Shown in pieces: positions 17,292 through 26,640 of a stretch of DNA of 37,590 bases. The DNA is from Akkermansiaceae bacterium. Lineage in GTDB: Bacteria > Verrucomicrobiota > Verrucomicrobiia > Verrucomicrobiales > Akkermansiaceae. The notes under the pieces were generated by a model, which ran no database searches, was not told the DNA's origin, and worked only from the letters and a program-made list of their open reading frames with translations. Each line of letters begins with the position of its first letter. Position 1 is the stretch's first letter. The stretch lies in the NCBI GenBank assembly GCA_025354565.1, contig JANXMQ010000139.1:1-37590 (forward strand). The letters are read 5' to 3'. The position numbers were made by a program, and so were the translations under genes.

Positions 17292-17471
17292 ATGGAATAC
17301 CCAACCTCCATCCTCATCGTTTCGCTCACCGCTCTCGCGCCCACGCTGCGAGCGGAGGTGAAACTTCCCGCGACTTTTTCCGACCATGCCTTGCATCTTG
17401 GCGGCACCGCCGTCCCGGAATATCAACCGCACCGCGACTTAAAAAACCAACCTCTGAAAGCCACACCATGA
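17292..17471 (+). pseudogene. sialate O-acetylesterase N-terminal remnant overlapping a sulfatase start
   Basis: A 59-codon frame from the ATG at 17292 gives a signal peptide (MEYPTSILIVSLTALAPTLR) followed by AEVKLPATFSDHALHLGG and TAVP, which matches the conserved mature N-terminus of bacterial sialate O-acetylesterase-like SGNH proteins (AEVKLP...FSDH...VP). The rest of that roughly 500-residue enzyme is absent. The frame ends at a TGA that overlaps the ATG of the next sulfatase by 4 bases. It has lost enzymatic function but, if still translated, would couple to the sulfatase. The junction is likely a deletion scar. Confidence 0.6.
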
Positions 17472-18964
17472 ACACCCGCACGCTAACTTTTTTCCTGCCG
17501 CTCTGCCTGAGCGCCCTCTCGACCGCGAAGGAATCCGCCGTTTCTCCAAACAAGCCTAACATCGTTTACGTCCTCTGCGATGATCTCGGCTACGGCGATG
17601 TAAAATGCCTCGGCGGGGAACGCAGTAAGATCCCCCCACCGAACATCGACCGGCTCGCGGCAGGTGGCATGATTTTCACCGAGGCGCATTCGAGTTCGTC
17701 CGTGTGCTCGCCGACGCGTTATGGCATCATGACCGGGCGTTACAACTGGCGCTCGCATCTGCAAAAAGGGGTGCTGAATGGTTACAGCGAACCGCTCATC
17801 GCCAAAGACCGCCTGACCGTGCCGGCGTTTTTGAAACAACAAGGCTACGAAACCGCGTGCATCGGCAAGTGGCATCTCGGCATGTCGATCACGCAGAAGG
17901 ATCCCAACGCTGCTGTCGAGGATGGGCCGACGACGCGCGGGTTTGATTCCTATTTCGGTATCAGCGCTTCGTTGGACATGCCGCCGTTTGCGTTCATCGA
18001 AAACAACCATTTCACCGAGGCCCCGACGGGTCAAAAGCAATGGCAGCGCAAAGGTGCCGCAGCTCCCGGTTTCGATGCCGCAGACGTGTTGCCAACATTG
18101 ACACGCAAGGCCGTCGAGTTCATCGCTCAGCGGGCGAAAGCGCCAAAGCCGTTCTTCCTCTACCTGCCATTGACGTCGCCCCACACTCCGATCCTGCCGA
18201 CTAAAGAATGGCAGGGCAAAAGCGGTTTGAACATCTATGGCGATTTCGTGATGCAAACCGACTGGAGTCTCGCGCAGGTGATGGATGCCCTCGACAAGGC
18301 GGGCCTCGCAAATAACACCTTGGTCATCTTCACCAGTGACAACGGCTGCTCACCGGCGGCGAAGGTGGATGAACTGGAGAGCAAGGGCCATTTCCCGAGC
18401 GAACTGCGGCGCGGTTACAAGGCGGATATCTGGGACGGCGGGCACCGGATTCCATTCATCGCGCGCTGGCCGGGCAAGGTCAAAGACGGCAGCCGCACGG
18501 ATCAACTCATTTGCCTAACGGACTTGATGGCCACCAGCGCGGAGATCGCCGGAGCAAAACTGCCGGACAACGCGGGCGAAGACAGCGTGAGCATTCTGCC
18601 GGCCTTGCTGGGGACAGCGAGCGGACCATTGCGCGAGGCGGTGGTGCATCATTCCATCCGCGGAAATTTCGCCATCCGGCAGGGTCCGTGGAAACTCGAT
18701 CTATGCCAGGACTCCGGCGGCTGGAGCAAGGGCGCACCTGTCGATACCCCCGGCCAGCTTTATGACATGAGCAAGGATGTCGGCGAACGCGCAAACGAAT
18801 CCGCCCAGCACCCCGAGATCGCATCCCGGCTCACGGCTCTGCTGGAAAAATATGTGAAAGACGGACGCAGCACACCCGGTCCACCATCGAACAACGATGT
18901 GATGGTGGATGTTTTAAAGAAAGAAGGTGCCGATGGTAAAACCGGTAGGAAAAAGCAAAAGTGA
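17468..18964 (+). CDS. secreted S1-family sulfatase
   Basis: 498 residues; signal peptide MNTRTLTFFLPLCLSALSTA. The catalytic entry is NKPNIVYVLCDDLGYGDVKC and the formylglycine motif is C80-S-P-T-R followed by GIMTGRYNWR. Other marks are CIGKWHLGM, TRGFDSYFG, the distal metal site FTSDNGC, and IWDGGHRIPFIARWPG. It closely resembles the sulfatase at 31183-32814 in several blocks (PLTSPHTP, EWQGKS, GEDS(V/I)SILP, GRSTPG near the C-terminus), so the two are paralogues of one subfamily and may act on related sulfate esters. The ATG overlaps the end of a gene remnant. The next sulfatase starts 31 bases downstream. Confidence 0.93.
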   Translation: MNTRTLTFFLPLCLSALSTAKESAVSPNKPNIVYVLCDDLGYGDVKCLGGERSKIPPPNIDRLAAGGMIFTEAHSSSSVCSPTRYGIMTGRYNWRSHLQKGVLNGYSEPLIAKDRLTVPAFLKQQGYETACIGKWHLGMSITQKDPNAAVEDGPTTRGFDSYFGISASLDMPPFAFIENNHFTEAPTGQKQWQRKGAAAPGFDAADVLPTLTRKAVEFIAQRAKAPKPFFLYLPLTSPHTPILPTKEWQGKSGLNIYGDFVMQTDWSLAQVMDALDKAGLANNTLVIFTSDNGCSPAAKVDELESKGHFPSELRRGYKADIWDGGHRIPFIARWPGKVKDGSRTDQLICLTDLMATSAEIAGAKLPDNAGEDSVSILPALLGTASGPLREAVVHHSIRGNFAIRQGPWKLDLCQDSGGWSKGAPVDTPGQLYDMSKDVGERANESAQHPEIASRLTALLEKYVKDGRSTPGPPSNNDVMVDVLKKEGADGKTGRKKQK

Positions 18965-18995
18965 AATTCTTCACACCTATAACTCTTCACTTACC

Positions 18996-20363
18996 ATGAC
19001 ACGCGCCCTGAAATTTCTCAGCACACTGTTATTAGTACCGCTGGCCGTGATCCACGCCGCCGAAACCACTTTGGCGAAACCTAACATCATCGTCATTTTC
19101 ACCGACGACCAAACCTATCGAGGCATTGGCTACAATAACCCCGAGGTGAAAACGCCTCATCTCGATGCCCTGGCAGCCAGTGGCATCACGTTTGAGCGCG
19201 CCTATGTCGCGAGTCCGATTTGCGCCGCCAGCCGCTCCTCCATGATGACCGGTCGATTCCCTGAACAGCACGGGGTGCGGGCCTTGGATACCAGAGCGTT
19301 CGACCCATACCTCACGGGTGCTCCTCATGCGAATCAAACACTGCCGAGCCGGCTGAATGAAGCGGGTTACGCCACCGCATTGCTCGGCAAGTCGCACCTC
19401 GGCGAGCCGCAGACTTATGGCTTTGCGGCAGGGAATGAAATCGGCGGCTACAATGACGTGGAGATTTTTAATCGCGCCACCGAGTTCATCAAATCCCAAC
19501 AAGCTGCGACAAAGCCATTTTTCCTCTGGCTCTCACCGCGTCAGCCGCATGTGCCGCTGAAACCCGAGCAGCAGTGGCTCGATCTCTATCCGCCTGGGTC
19601 CTTTCACCTCGCGAAGAATTTCCTCATCGAACCGACAAGCGACAGCCTCAACAATCAGGGACTTCCAGGGCAAAGATTCTATCGCGATTCGGACTATCGA
19701 GGCAACATGGATCATCTCCCTTCCGGACCGCCGCGCGATGAAGCGACGATGCTCGCCTTCACCCGCGCTTACTTTGCGACCATCAGCCACCTCGACGACC
19801 AGGTCGGCCAGTTCGCCGATCTGTTGCGCGACAGCGGGCTGCTGAAAAATACCATCGTTTTCTATATGTCCGACAATGGCTACCATCTCGGCTCGCACGG
19901 GCTTGGTAACAAAATCACCATGCACGAGGAATCCGTGCGTGTGCCGATGTTTGCATTTGGCGCAGGGATCAAGGCGGGACAGAAAACCCGCGCGCTGGTC
20001 ACGGAGCTTGACCTCTATCCGACGCTGCTAGACCTCACCGGAGCCACCGCGCCACCGCAGCCCATCATGGGAAAATCACTGCTAGCACTCCTCAAAGATC
20101 CCACCTCACCGCACCGCGACACCGTGTTCAGCGAATGCGTCGGCGTCGGCGGCAAAGCCGGCGAGGGCCATCGCATGGCGCGCGGTGAACGCTGGAAACT
20201 CATCCTCAGCGACACGGACGAGGAGTTCCTCTTCGACCAACAGGAAGATCCCTTTGAACTTAACAATCGCATCGCCGACCCATCGCTCACGCCAGTGCTG
20301 GTCAAACTCCGCAGCGAACTTGCTGCTTGGATGAAATCAATTGGCGACCGGCCCTATCCATGA
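18996..20363 (+). CDS. secreted S1-family sulfatase with CAASR motif
   Basis: About 455 residues from the ATG at 18996, which starts the signal peptide MTRALKFLSTLLLVPLAVIHAA; the frame opens at 18927 inside the preceding gene. Sulfatase marks: KPNIIVIFTDDQTYRGIGY, formylglycine motif C76-A-A-S-R with SSMMTGRFPEQHG, LLGKSHLGEP in place of the usual GKWH, distal metal site YMSDNGYHLGSHGLG with KITMHEESVRVPM. The NGYHLG and KxxMHEE arrangement is that of the iduronate-2-sulfatase/choline-sulfatase-like branch rather than the arylsulfatase-like branch of most neighbours. The stop overlaps the next start by 4 bases (20360-20363). Confidence 0.92.
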   Translation: MTRALKFLSTLLLVPLAVIHAAETTLAKPNIIVIFTDDQTYRGIGYNNPEVKTPHLDALAASGITFERAYVASPICAASRSSMMTGRFPEQHGVRALDTRAFDPYLTGAPHANQTLPSRLNEAGYATALLGKSHLGEPQTYGFAAGNEIGGYNDVEIFNRATEFIKSQQAATKPFFLWLSPRQPHVPLKPEQQWLDLYPPGSFHLAKNFLIEPTSDSLNNQGLPGQRFYRDSDYRGNMDHLPSGPPRDEATMLAFTRAYFATISHLDDQVGQFADLLRDSGLLKNTIVFYMSDNGYHLGSHGLGNKITMHEESVRVPMFAFGAGIKAGQKTRALVTELDLYPTLLDLTGATAPPQPIMGKSLLALLKDPTSPHRDTVFSECVGVGGKAGEGHRMARGERWKLILSDTDEEFLFDQQEDPFELNNRIADPSLTPVLVKLRSELAAWMKSIGDRPYP

Positions 20364-21643
20364 AAATCACCCTCCTCGCACGGATCGCGCCACTGTTAGC
20401 CGCAGTTTCCCTCAATGCTGCCGAGCGCTTCGATCCGCTGAAACCTTATGATGGCCCGATTGTTCGTGGTGTTGACACTTCCACTCTAACTGGCAAGGTG
20501 ATGACCGGTTATCAGGGCTGGTTCAATTGCGAGGGCGACGGCGCGGATCTCGGCTGGGTACACTGGTCGCGCGGCAAGAAGCAGGCCGCCGGACCTGATA
20601 ATGTTAGAGTTGATCTCTGGCCGGATGTTTCGGAATATGCCCCGGAAGAACTCTTCGCTACCGACTTCAAACTGGCCGACGGTTCTCCGGCGAAGCTGTT
20701 CAGTTCCTACAACCGCGCCACCGTCATGCGTCACTTCCAGTGGATGCGCGACTACGGCATCGACGGGGCCTTCGTCCAACGCTTTGCCAATGGCCTGGGC
20801 AACAATGACGCCATTCGCCATCAAAAGGACGTCGTGCTCGCCCACGCCCGCGAGGGCGCCAATCGCAGTGGCCGCGCCTACGCGGTGATGTATGACTTGA
20901 GTGGCTTGCCCGCCGGGGGGGTGGCCCGGGTGCTCGATGACTGGAAGATGCTCCACGAACGGATGGCCATGGGCCAAGACCCGGCCTACCTGCGCCACCA
21001 CGGAAAACCGCTCGTGGCCGTCTGGGGCGTGGGGTTCAATGATGACCGCAAGTATTCGCTCGCCGAGTGCCGCAGCTTGGTCGAGGGCCTGAAGGCGGAT
21101 GGCTGTTCGGTGATGCTCGGCGTCCCCTCTGGCTGGCGCGAGCTGAAACGGGACTCCATACCAGATGCCGCATTGCATGATGTGCTGAAACTGGCCGATG
21201 TGATCAGTCCGTGGACCCCGGGTCGCTATCAAAACCCAGCGGCTGCCACGCGCCACGGCGAAAAATATTGGAAGCCCGACATCGCCTGGTGCCGTCAACA
21301 GTCGCTCGATTTTCTCCCCGTCGTGTTTCCCGGATTCAGTTGGCATAACATGAAACCCGAGTCGCCGCTCGGGCAGATCCCGAGATTGAAAGGTGAGTTT
21401 TTCTGGTCGCAGTTCGTCGCCGCCAAAGCCGCCGGGGCGAGCATGATTTACGTGGCCATGTTCGACGAGGTGGACGAAGGCACGGCCATTTTCAAATGCA
21501 CGAATCACCCGCCCGGCCCCACGCAGTTTCTCACTTACGAGGGATTGCCAAGCGATCACTATCTCTGGCTCACCGGCCAAGGTGCCGCGTTGCTAAGTGG
21601 CAAGTTGCCGCTGCAAACCACAGTTCCTGTACGAAATCCCTGA
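20360..21643 (+). CDS. GH71/99-like secreted glycoside hydrolase
   Basis: 427 residues from the ATG at 20360 (signal peptide MKITLLARIAPLLAAVSLNAA); this start overlaps the sulfatase stop by 4 bases and is preferred to the upstream one at 20327. The mature protein contains KVMTGYQGWFNCEGDG, GWVHWSRG, WMRDYGIDGAFVQRF, PLVAVWGVGFND, FLPVVFPGFSWHNM and SMIYVAMFDEVDEGTAIFK. This is the pattern of the glycoside hydrolase family 71/99-like proteins found in Bacteroidetes and Verrucomicrobia; acidic residues in the last block are candidate catalytic ones. GH99 enzymes act on alpha-mannosidic bonds, but the specificity of this branch is not known to me. Coupled translation with a sulfatase suggests that both work on one sulfated glycan. 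Confidence 0.85.
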   Translation: MKITLLARIAPLLAAVSLNAAERFDPLKPYDGPIVRGVDTSTLTGKVMTGYQGWFNCEGDGADLGWVHWSRGKKQAAGPDNVRVDLWPDVSEYAPEELFATDFKLADGSPAKLFSSYNRATVMRHFQWMRDYGIDGAFVQRFANGLGNNDAIRHQKDVVLAHAREGANRSGRAYAVMYDLSGLPAGGVARVLDDWKMLHERMAMGQDPAYLRHHGKPLVAVWGVGFNDDRKYSLAECRSLVEGLKADGCSVMLGVPSGWRELKRDSIPDAALHDVLKLADVISPWTPGRYQNPAAATRHGEKYWKPDIAWCRQQSLDFLPVVFPGFSWHNMKPESPLGQIPRLKGEFFWSQFVAAKAAGASMIYVAMFDEVDEGTAIFKCTNHPPGPTQFLTYEGLPSDHYLWLTGQGAALLSGKLPLQTTVPVRNP

Positions 21644-21864
21644 GTTTTTGTTGAACCTTGCGCCGTGAGTCAGACTTGCACGAGTGGTTGTTAGGCATTA
21701 GGGATATCTATCACGATTAATTGACCTTGTGTACCCGCTTGTACCGAATTTCAAGAAACCAGCCTCAAAAAATCCACAGATTTGATGTATTCCCAAGCAG
21801 CCCATGATCCGGTTCCGTATCGCAGAGAGTCCTCAGCCATCAACTCGCGTTCCAGAACAGCACC

Positions 21865-24800
21865 GTGACGCTCAGCCCGGACGTCGATTTGAACTTTGCC
21901 AGCGGCACTTCATTCACCTTCGGCGGCCTCTCCGCAAGCAGCGCCGGCACCGGATACAATCTCGCCCTAACAAATAGCGGCAACACTCCCATTGCCTTAA
22001 CTGTGGGCGGCAACAACAGCAGCATCACGTATAAGGGTGTGCTCAGCGGGGGCGGATCGCTGATCAAGACCGGCAGCGGCACGCTCATTCTCGGCGGGGC
22101 AAGCACCTACGCTGGCAATACGACCCTCAATGGCGGCACGCTGCAAGTGGATGGCTCCACGGTCAGCCCGACCCGAGTGAACAGCGGGGCGACTTTAGGA
22201 GGAGACGGAGCAGTTAATGCGGCTGTCACGGTGGCCGCAGGTGGCTCTGTCGTGGCTGGCGATGGCACGGTTGGCAGCCTCGTTGTTTCCAGTCTGACCT
22301 TTAGCGGCACTGGCACCCTCAAAGTGGGCGCCTTATCCGGCTATACGAGCGTGCCCGCCATCAAGGTGACCAACGCCCTGACCCTCAGCGGCGGGGCCGG
22401 GGCAGTCACGGTTAACCTGCCAAAGACACAGGGCTACAATGGTACTTATCGGCTAGTGCAATTTGGCAGCGGCATAGCGAATACCAGCGGCTTCACGCTC
22501 GGCACCATTCCCGCACTCACTTGGAATCAGACTGGCACATTGCAAGTCAGCGGGAACTATCTGGTCTATGTGATCACCGCCACTGCCGACACGACGCCTC
22601 CAACATTGCGGAGTATTCTGCCGGTCAACAATGCAACGAATGTGTTAGCCACCACCGCCCTCGTCGCGGCTTTTAACGAGACGGTCGTCGCCGGGAGCGG
22701 CAGCATCGAGCTGCACCGGAGCAGCGACGCCAGTTTGGTCGAGTCGTTTAACGTCGCTTCGTCCACCAAACTGACGTTCAGCACCACGCAGTTGACCATT
22801 CAGCCGACCAATGTCCTAGCCACGGGCCAGAGTTATTATGTGCTGGTCCCGGTTGGCACGATCAAGGATACATCCGGCAACAGCTACGCCGGAATCACGA
22901 GCAACACGGGCTGGAAATTCACTGTGCCCGTTCCGGCGGTGCTCTACACAAATACCGGTAGCCCGGCGAATCCTCTGTGGAGCGCGATTTTGCCCACGCT
23001 GAATGTGAACTCAGCAGATCCCGGCCCGGTGTATGGCTCGCTGATCAATGTCAACAATGCCGCCGTCGAGACGGGACTCTACGGCAATCGCCCGGTTGTA
23101 ATGCTCGGTACCGGACTGAGAATCCATGTCGCTTGCAACACGTCCACGAACGATTTTGCGAGTTTCACCCGATGGTTTCAGACCGATGGGAACACGCAAA
23201 TGCTCCGGGTGTTCGTGAACGACGAGAACACCGCCACCCCGCGGACAGGCACCTCTTCGCACACCGAGGCTTTCATGGGAGGTGGCTGGAATTACACCGA
23301 TAGCATGACCTATGAATGGACCGCACACTATACCATCGCCCGTCTCCAACAGGGGTATGCCTGCTTTCAACTTAAAAATACGGATAATGACTGGGCCGTT
23401 CAGCTCAGTATGGGCACCGACGGTTCGCTGACCGTGAACAATCGAATCGGCACCGACGTTCTCGTCACCAATCCCGATGGCAGTGCGAAGAGTTTCAACG
23501 GCGGCGGTTTCGATGTCCGCGTGATTGATGACGGACTGAACTACAAGCTGTGGATTGACGGCGTGTTGTATGCCGATGGCAGTTACTCCCGCCCGACCGG
23601 AACGACCACCTTCCGCTGGGGCATGTATTTCGGCGCAAACAACCTCAATCCCCCGGCGACTTACAATCTGATACTCGTCAGCGGCGCGCAGGTGCAATCC
23701 TGGCCGGGAAATCTGAACACCGCTACCACGACCGTCACGAAAGCCAACAATACGACGAATCTTGGGGCCACGGGGAGTTGGACGGGAGGTGTGGTTCCTG
23801 GGATATACAAGCAAGCGCAGTGGAATAGCCCCGTCACCGCTGCAAATACCACCACGCTTAATACGGATCTGGATTGGGCTGGCATCAAGATCGTCAACCC
23901 CGGTGGTGCAGTGACTATCAATGGCACCTCGACCCTCGGCCTCGATGACTCGGGCGTGGACATGACCGCGGCCACACAGAATCTAGCAGTGAACTGTCCA
24001 GTGGAATTAACAGCTCCTAACACTTTCGCCATCGCGACGGGACGGACGGCGACGTTCAATGGAATCATCAGTGGCTATCCCGGCATCACCGTGAGTGGCG
24101 GCGGGACCGTGCAGTTGAACGCCGCGAACATCTACAGTGGCGACACCACCCTCAGCGGCGGCACGCTGGTGGCAAACAACAACTCGGCCTTGGGTGCCGG
24201 GCTGGTGGTATTGAATGGCGGCTCATTAGCTAACAGCGCGAGCTGCACCTTGGGGAATGACGTGAGTTTGAATTCAAATGCCACCGTCAATGTTGTCACG
24301 TCGCAAACTCTGACCCTGAATGGTTCGATCTTCGGCACCGGCTCGCTGACCAAGAGCGGCACGGGCACGCTCGCTTTTTCCGGCGAGAATACTTACTCGG
24401 GTGCCACCATCGTCAGCGGCGGCACGCTGGCCATCAGCAAAACCGGCGCGCTGCTCACCACCAGCAGTCTGACGCTTGCTGACGGCAGCTTGCTTCAACC
24501 CACCTTGGACGATGTAGTCATCCTTGCGCCCATCACCGTGGGCAGCAGCGGAACCACTGCCACCATCAGCGCACCGATCAACGCTCCGGGTGGCGGAGCA
24601 GTCTCCACGCTGACTCTCAACAGCGGGATCGGCGGGAGTGGCAATGTCACCTTCTCGAGCAGCGTCGCTCAAAACGCCTGGTCCACCGTTTATCTTGGCG
24701 CGCAAAGCACCTATCTGGGCAGCACGCTGCTGGATACGGCTGGCAATGGGGATACTCAAATCATCCTCAAGCTCGGAAGTAATAACGCGCTGCCCGCGAC

Positions 24801-26520
24801 CACAGTCCTGACCATCGATGGCCAAATCGGGACCGGCAGCGTTCGGTTCGCGGAGCTTAATCTGAACGGATCCAACCAGCAACTCGCCGGTTTGACCAAC
24901 GTCACCCGAAGCCTGAGATCGCAACGAGTCGTCAACAGCAATGTCTCCGCACCCTCCACGCTAACCATTAACAATAGTGCCGACTACACGTTTTCAGGCA
25001 ACCTCGGGACCAGCTCTGCGAATGGTTCCGTATCAGCGGCGGCAATGCCGGGATCCACAAACGGCAATAACTTCGGACTGACCAAAAGCGGTGTAGGTAA
25101 TTTCACCCTCGGCGAAGCGAACACCTACACTGGCAACACCGTCGTCAATGCGGGCACCTTGTCTTATAGCAATGCTTCGGCCCTTTCCTCCACCAGCGGC
25201 ATCACGCTAGCCGGTGGCACCACGCTGCAAGCGAACAATACCGGCGCCACCATTAACGCTCCGATCACCTTAGGCGCCAACGGCACGACAGCCTCGATCA
25301 CCGGACCTCTAACAGGGCCGACGGGTGGAGCGGTTTACGCGCTCAATCTCAACGGGGCGATCAGTGGTGCCGGCAATGTGACTTTCACTAACAGTCAAAA
25401 TGTAAACACGCTTCCCACGGTCCTGCTCAACGCACCGGGCACCTATGCGGGTAGCACCTTACTCACTACCACCGCCGCCACCTCCGGCACCGCCAGCAAT
25501 CAAATCATCGTCAAGCTCGGCGTCGCCAACGCTCTGCCACCCGCCACGGTTCTGACCATCGACGGCGGGAACGGCGCGGGCAGCGGCTGCTTTGTGGAAC
25601 TCAATTTGAACGGCTTCAACCAGCAGCTCGCCGGATTGACCAACATTGCGCGTAACCTCAGACTGCAACGCGTCGTCAACAGCGACGTTTCCGCAGCAGC
25701 CACCCTGACCGTCAACAACACCAGCAACTATAGTTTTTCGGGCAATCTCGGGAGCGATAGTCCCACTGGTTCGGTTTCGTTGGCAGGCGTGCCAGGATCG
25801 TCGAATGGCAATAACTTCGGACTGACCAAAAGTGGCGCGGGGACATTTGCCCTCACTAACACGAACACCTACTCCGGCAACACCACCGTCAATCAAGGAA
25901 CTCTCTCGCTGGCGACGATCAATACAAGCAACGAAACCTCCACCGTCACCATCGCCAGCACCGGCGCAACCTTGAATCTAACTTTCACCGGCACCGACAC
26001 CGTAAAGAACTTGTTTATCGGCACCACTCAGATGCCACCAGGTGTTTACGAAGCCGTGGGGAATCCGGGGGCGGGTATCGAAATCTCCCAGCTCACTGGC
26101 ACCGGCACACTGACCGTCACTACTGGACCGGTCGTCAGCTTTGCTACGTGGAAAGTCATCAACGGCACCGCCCAAGCGATCGACGGAGACCACGACAACG
26201 ACGGTGTGAAGAACGGCATCGAATACTTCATCGGCGGACCCAATTCTAAAACTAACGGCTCCACCCCACTTCCCGGCGTCAGCAAGACGGGCAGTGTACT
26301 CAGTGTCACTTGGACCAAGAGCACCACCTATACCGGAGTCTATGGCACGGATTTCGCCGTGGAAACCTCCCCCACGCTCACCAGCGCATGGACGACCGAA
26401 GCAGCGGCCCCCGCAGTGAATGCCACCGTGACTTTTCCCTCGGCAAGCACGGTGAAATATACCTTTCCCTCCCCCATGGCGACCAAGAGATTTGCACGCC
26501 TCAAGGTCACCGGCCCATAA
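21865..26520 (+). CDS. giant autotransporter-associated beta-strand repeat protein, 5' end missing
   Basis: 1551 residues from a GTG. It has no signal peptide, and the frame stays open only to a stop at about 21805-21807, starting in mid-repeat (LAFQNSTVTLSPDVDLNF), so the gene has probably lost its front. Layout: beta-strand repeats about 1-230; an SbsA-type Ig-like domain about 245-350 (TPPTLRSILPVNNATNVLAT); a lectin/LamG-like region about 360-610 (YKLWIDGVLYADGSY); more beta-strand repeats about 620-1410, including a tandem duplication; a C-terminal module with the calcium-type loop DGDHDNDGVKNGIEYFIGG near 1435, common at the end of verrucomicrobial repeat proteins. A surface fibre or adhesin is likely for the family. 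Without a signal peptide this copy may not be exported. Confidence 0.8.
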   Translation: MTLSPDVDLNFASGTSFTFGGLSASSAGTGYNLALTNSGNTPIALTVGGNNSSITYKGVLSGGGSLIKTGSGTLILGGASTYAGNTTLNGGTLQVDGSTVSPTRVNSGATLGGDGAVNAAVTVAAGGSVVAGDGTVGSLVVSSLTFSGTGTLKVGALSGYTSVPAIKVTNALTLSGGAGAVTVNLPKTQGYNGTYRLVQFGSGIANTSGFTLGTIPALTWNQTGTLQVSGNYLVYVITATADTTPPTLRSILPVNNATNVLATTALVAAFNETVVAGSGSIELHRSSDASLVESFNVASSTKLTFSTTQLTIQPTNVLATGQSYYVLVPVGTIKDTSGNSYAGITSNTGWKFTVPVPAVLYTNTGSPANPLWSAILPTLNVNSADPGPVYGSLINVNNAAVETGLYGNRPVVMLGTGLRIHVACNTSTNDFASFTRWFQTDGNTQMLRVFVNDENTATPRTGTSSHTEAFMGGGWNYTDSMTYEWTAHYTIARLQQGYACFQLKNTDNDWAVQLSMGTDGSLTVNNRIGTDVLVTNPDGSAKSFNGGGFDVRVIDDGLNYKLWIDGVLYADGSYSRPTGTTTFRWGMYFGANNLNPPATYNLILVSGAQVQSWPGNLNTATTTVTKANNTTNLGATGSWTGGVVPGIYKQAQWNSPVTAANTTTLNTDLDWAGIKIVNPGGAVTINGTSTLGLDDSGVDMTAATQNLAVNCPVELTAPNTFAIATGRTATFNGIISGYPGITVSGGGTVQLNAANIYSGDTTLSGGTLVANNNSALGAGLVVLNGGSLANSASCTLGNDVSLNSNATVNVVTSQTLTLNGSIFGTGSLTKSGTGTLAFSGENTYSGATIVSGGTLAISKTGALLTTSSLTLADGSLLQPTLDDVVILAPITVGSSGTTATISAPINAPGGGAVSTLTLNSGIGGSGNVTFSSSVAQNAWSTVYLGAQSTYLGSTLLDTAGNGDTQIILKLGSNNALPATTVLTIDGQIGTGSVRFAELNLNGSNQQLAGLTNVTRSLRSQRVVNSNVSAPSTLTINNSADYTFSGNLGTSSANGSVSAAAMPGSTNGNNFGLTKSGVGNFTLGEANTYTGNTVVNAGTLSYSNASALSSTSGITLAGGTTLQANNTGATINAPITLGANGTTASITGPLTGPTGGAVYALNLNGAISGAGNVTFTNSQNVNTLPTVLLNAPGTYAGSTLLTTTAATSGTASNQIIVKLGVANALPPATVLTIDGGNGAGSGCFVELNLNGFNQQLAGLTNIARNLRLQRVVNSDVSAAATLTVNNTSNYSFSGNLGSDSPTGSVSLAGVPGSSNGNNFGLTKSGAGTFALTNTNTYSGNTTVNQGTLSLATINTSNETSTVTIASTGATLNLTFTGTDTVKNLFIGTTQMPPGVYEAVGNPGAGIEISQLTGTGTLTVTTGPVVSFATWKVINGTAQAIDGDHDNDGVKNGIEYFIGGPNSKTNGSTPLPGVSKTGSVLSVTWTKSTTYTGVYGTDFAVETSPTLTSAWTTEAAAPAVNATVTFPSASTVKYTFPSPMATKRFARLKVTGP
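24469..25916 (+). repeat. tandem duplication of about 730 bases inside the beta-strand protein
   Basis: Two copies, about 24469-25170 and 25201-25916, start 732 bases apart. They share protein blocks such as ITxGxxGTTAxI, ALPxxTVLTIDG, NQQLAGLTN, LRxQRVVNS and GNNFGLTKSG. Some DNA is almost identical, for example GGCAATAACTTCGGACTGAC in both. The copies have diverged elsewhere, so the duplication is not very recent. Confidence 0.75.
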
Positions 26521-26640
26521 GCAATCGCTTTAGGTACCGAGGTCGAGGCGCTAAAACACGTCCACGCGATCCAGGCAGTCGCCCCAGATCTTGTCTTGTA
26601 TTCCGACCCAGCCTCCCCATGCTTACCCAATAACATTCGC

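Noticed and set aside
20486-21580. Long antisense frame of 364 codons opposite the GH71/99-like gene
   Set aside because: Shadow frame: no signal peptide or recognisable motif, and the plus strand encodes a clear secreted enzyme with a coupled start. The 282-codon antisense frame at 4397-5245 is rejected for the same reason.
26551-26622. Short minus-strand frame ending GIQDKIWGDCLDRVDVF
   Set aside because: Possibly another gene tail, but only about 22 codons between stops, with no family recognised.
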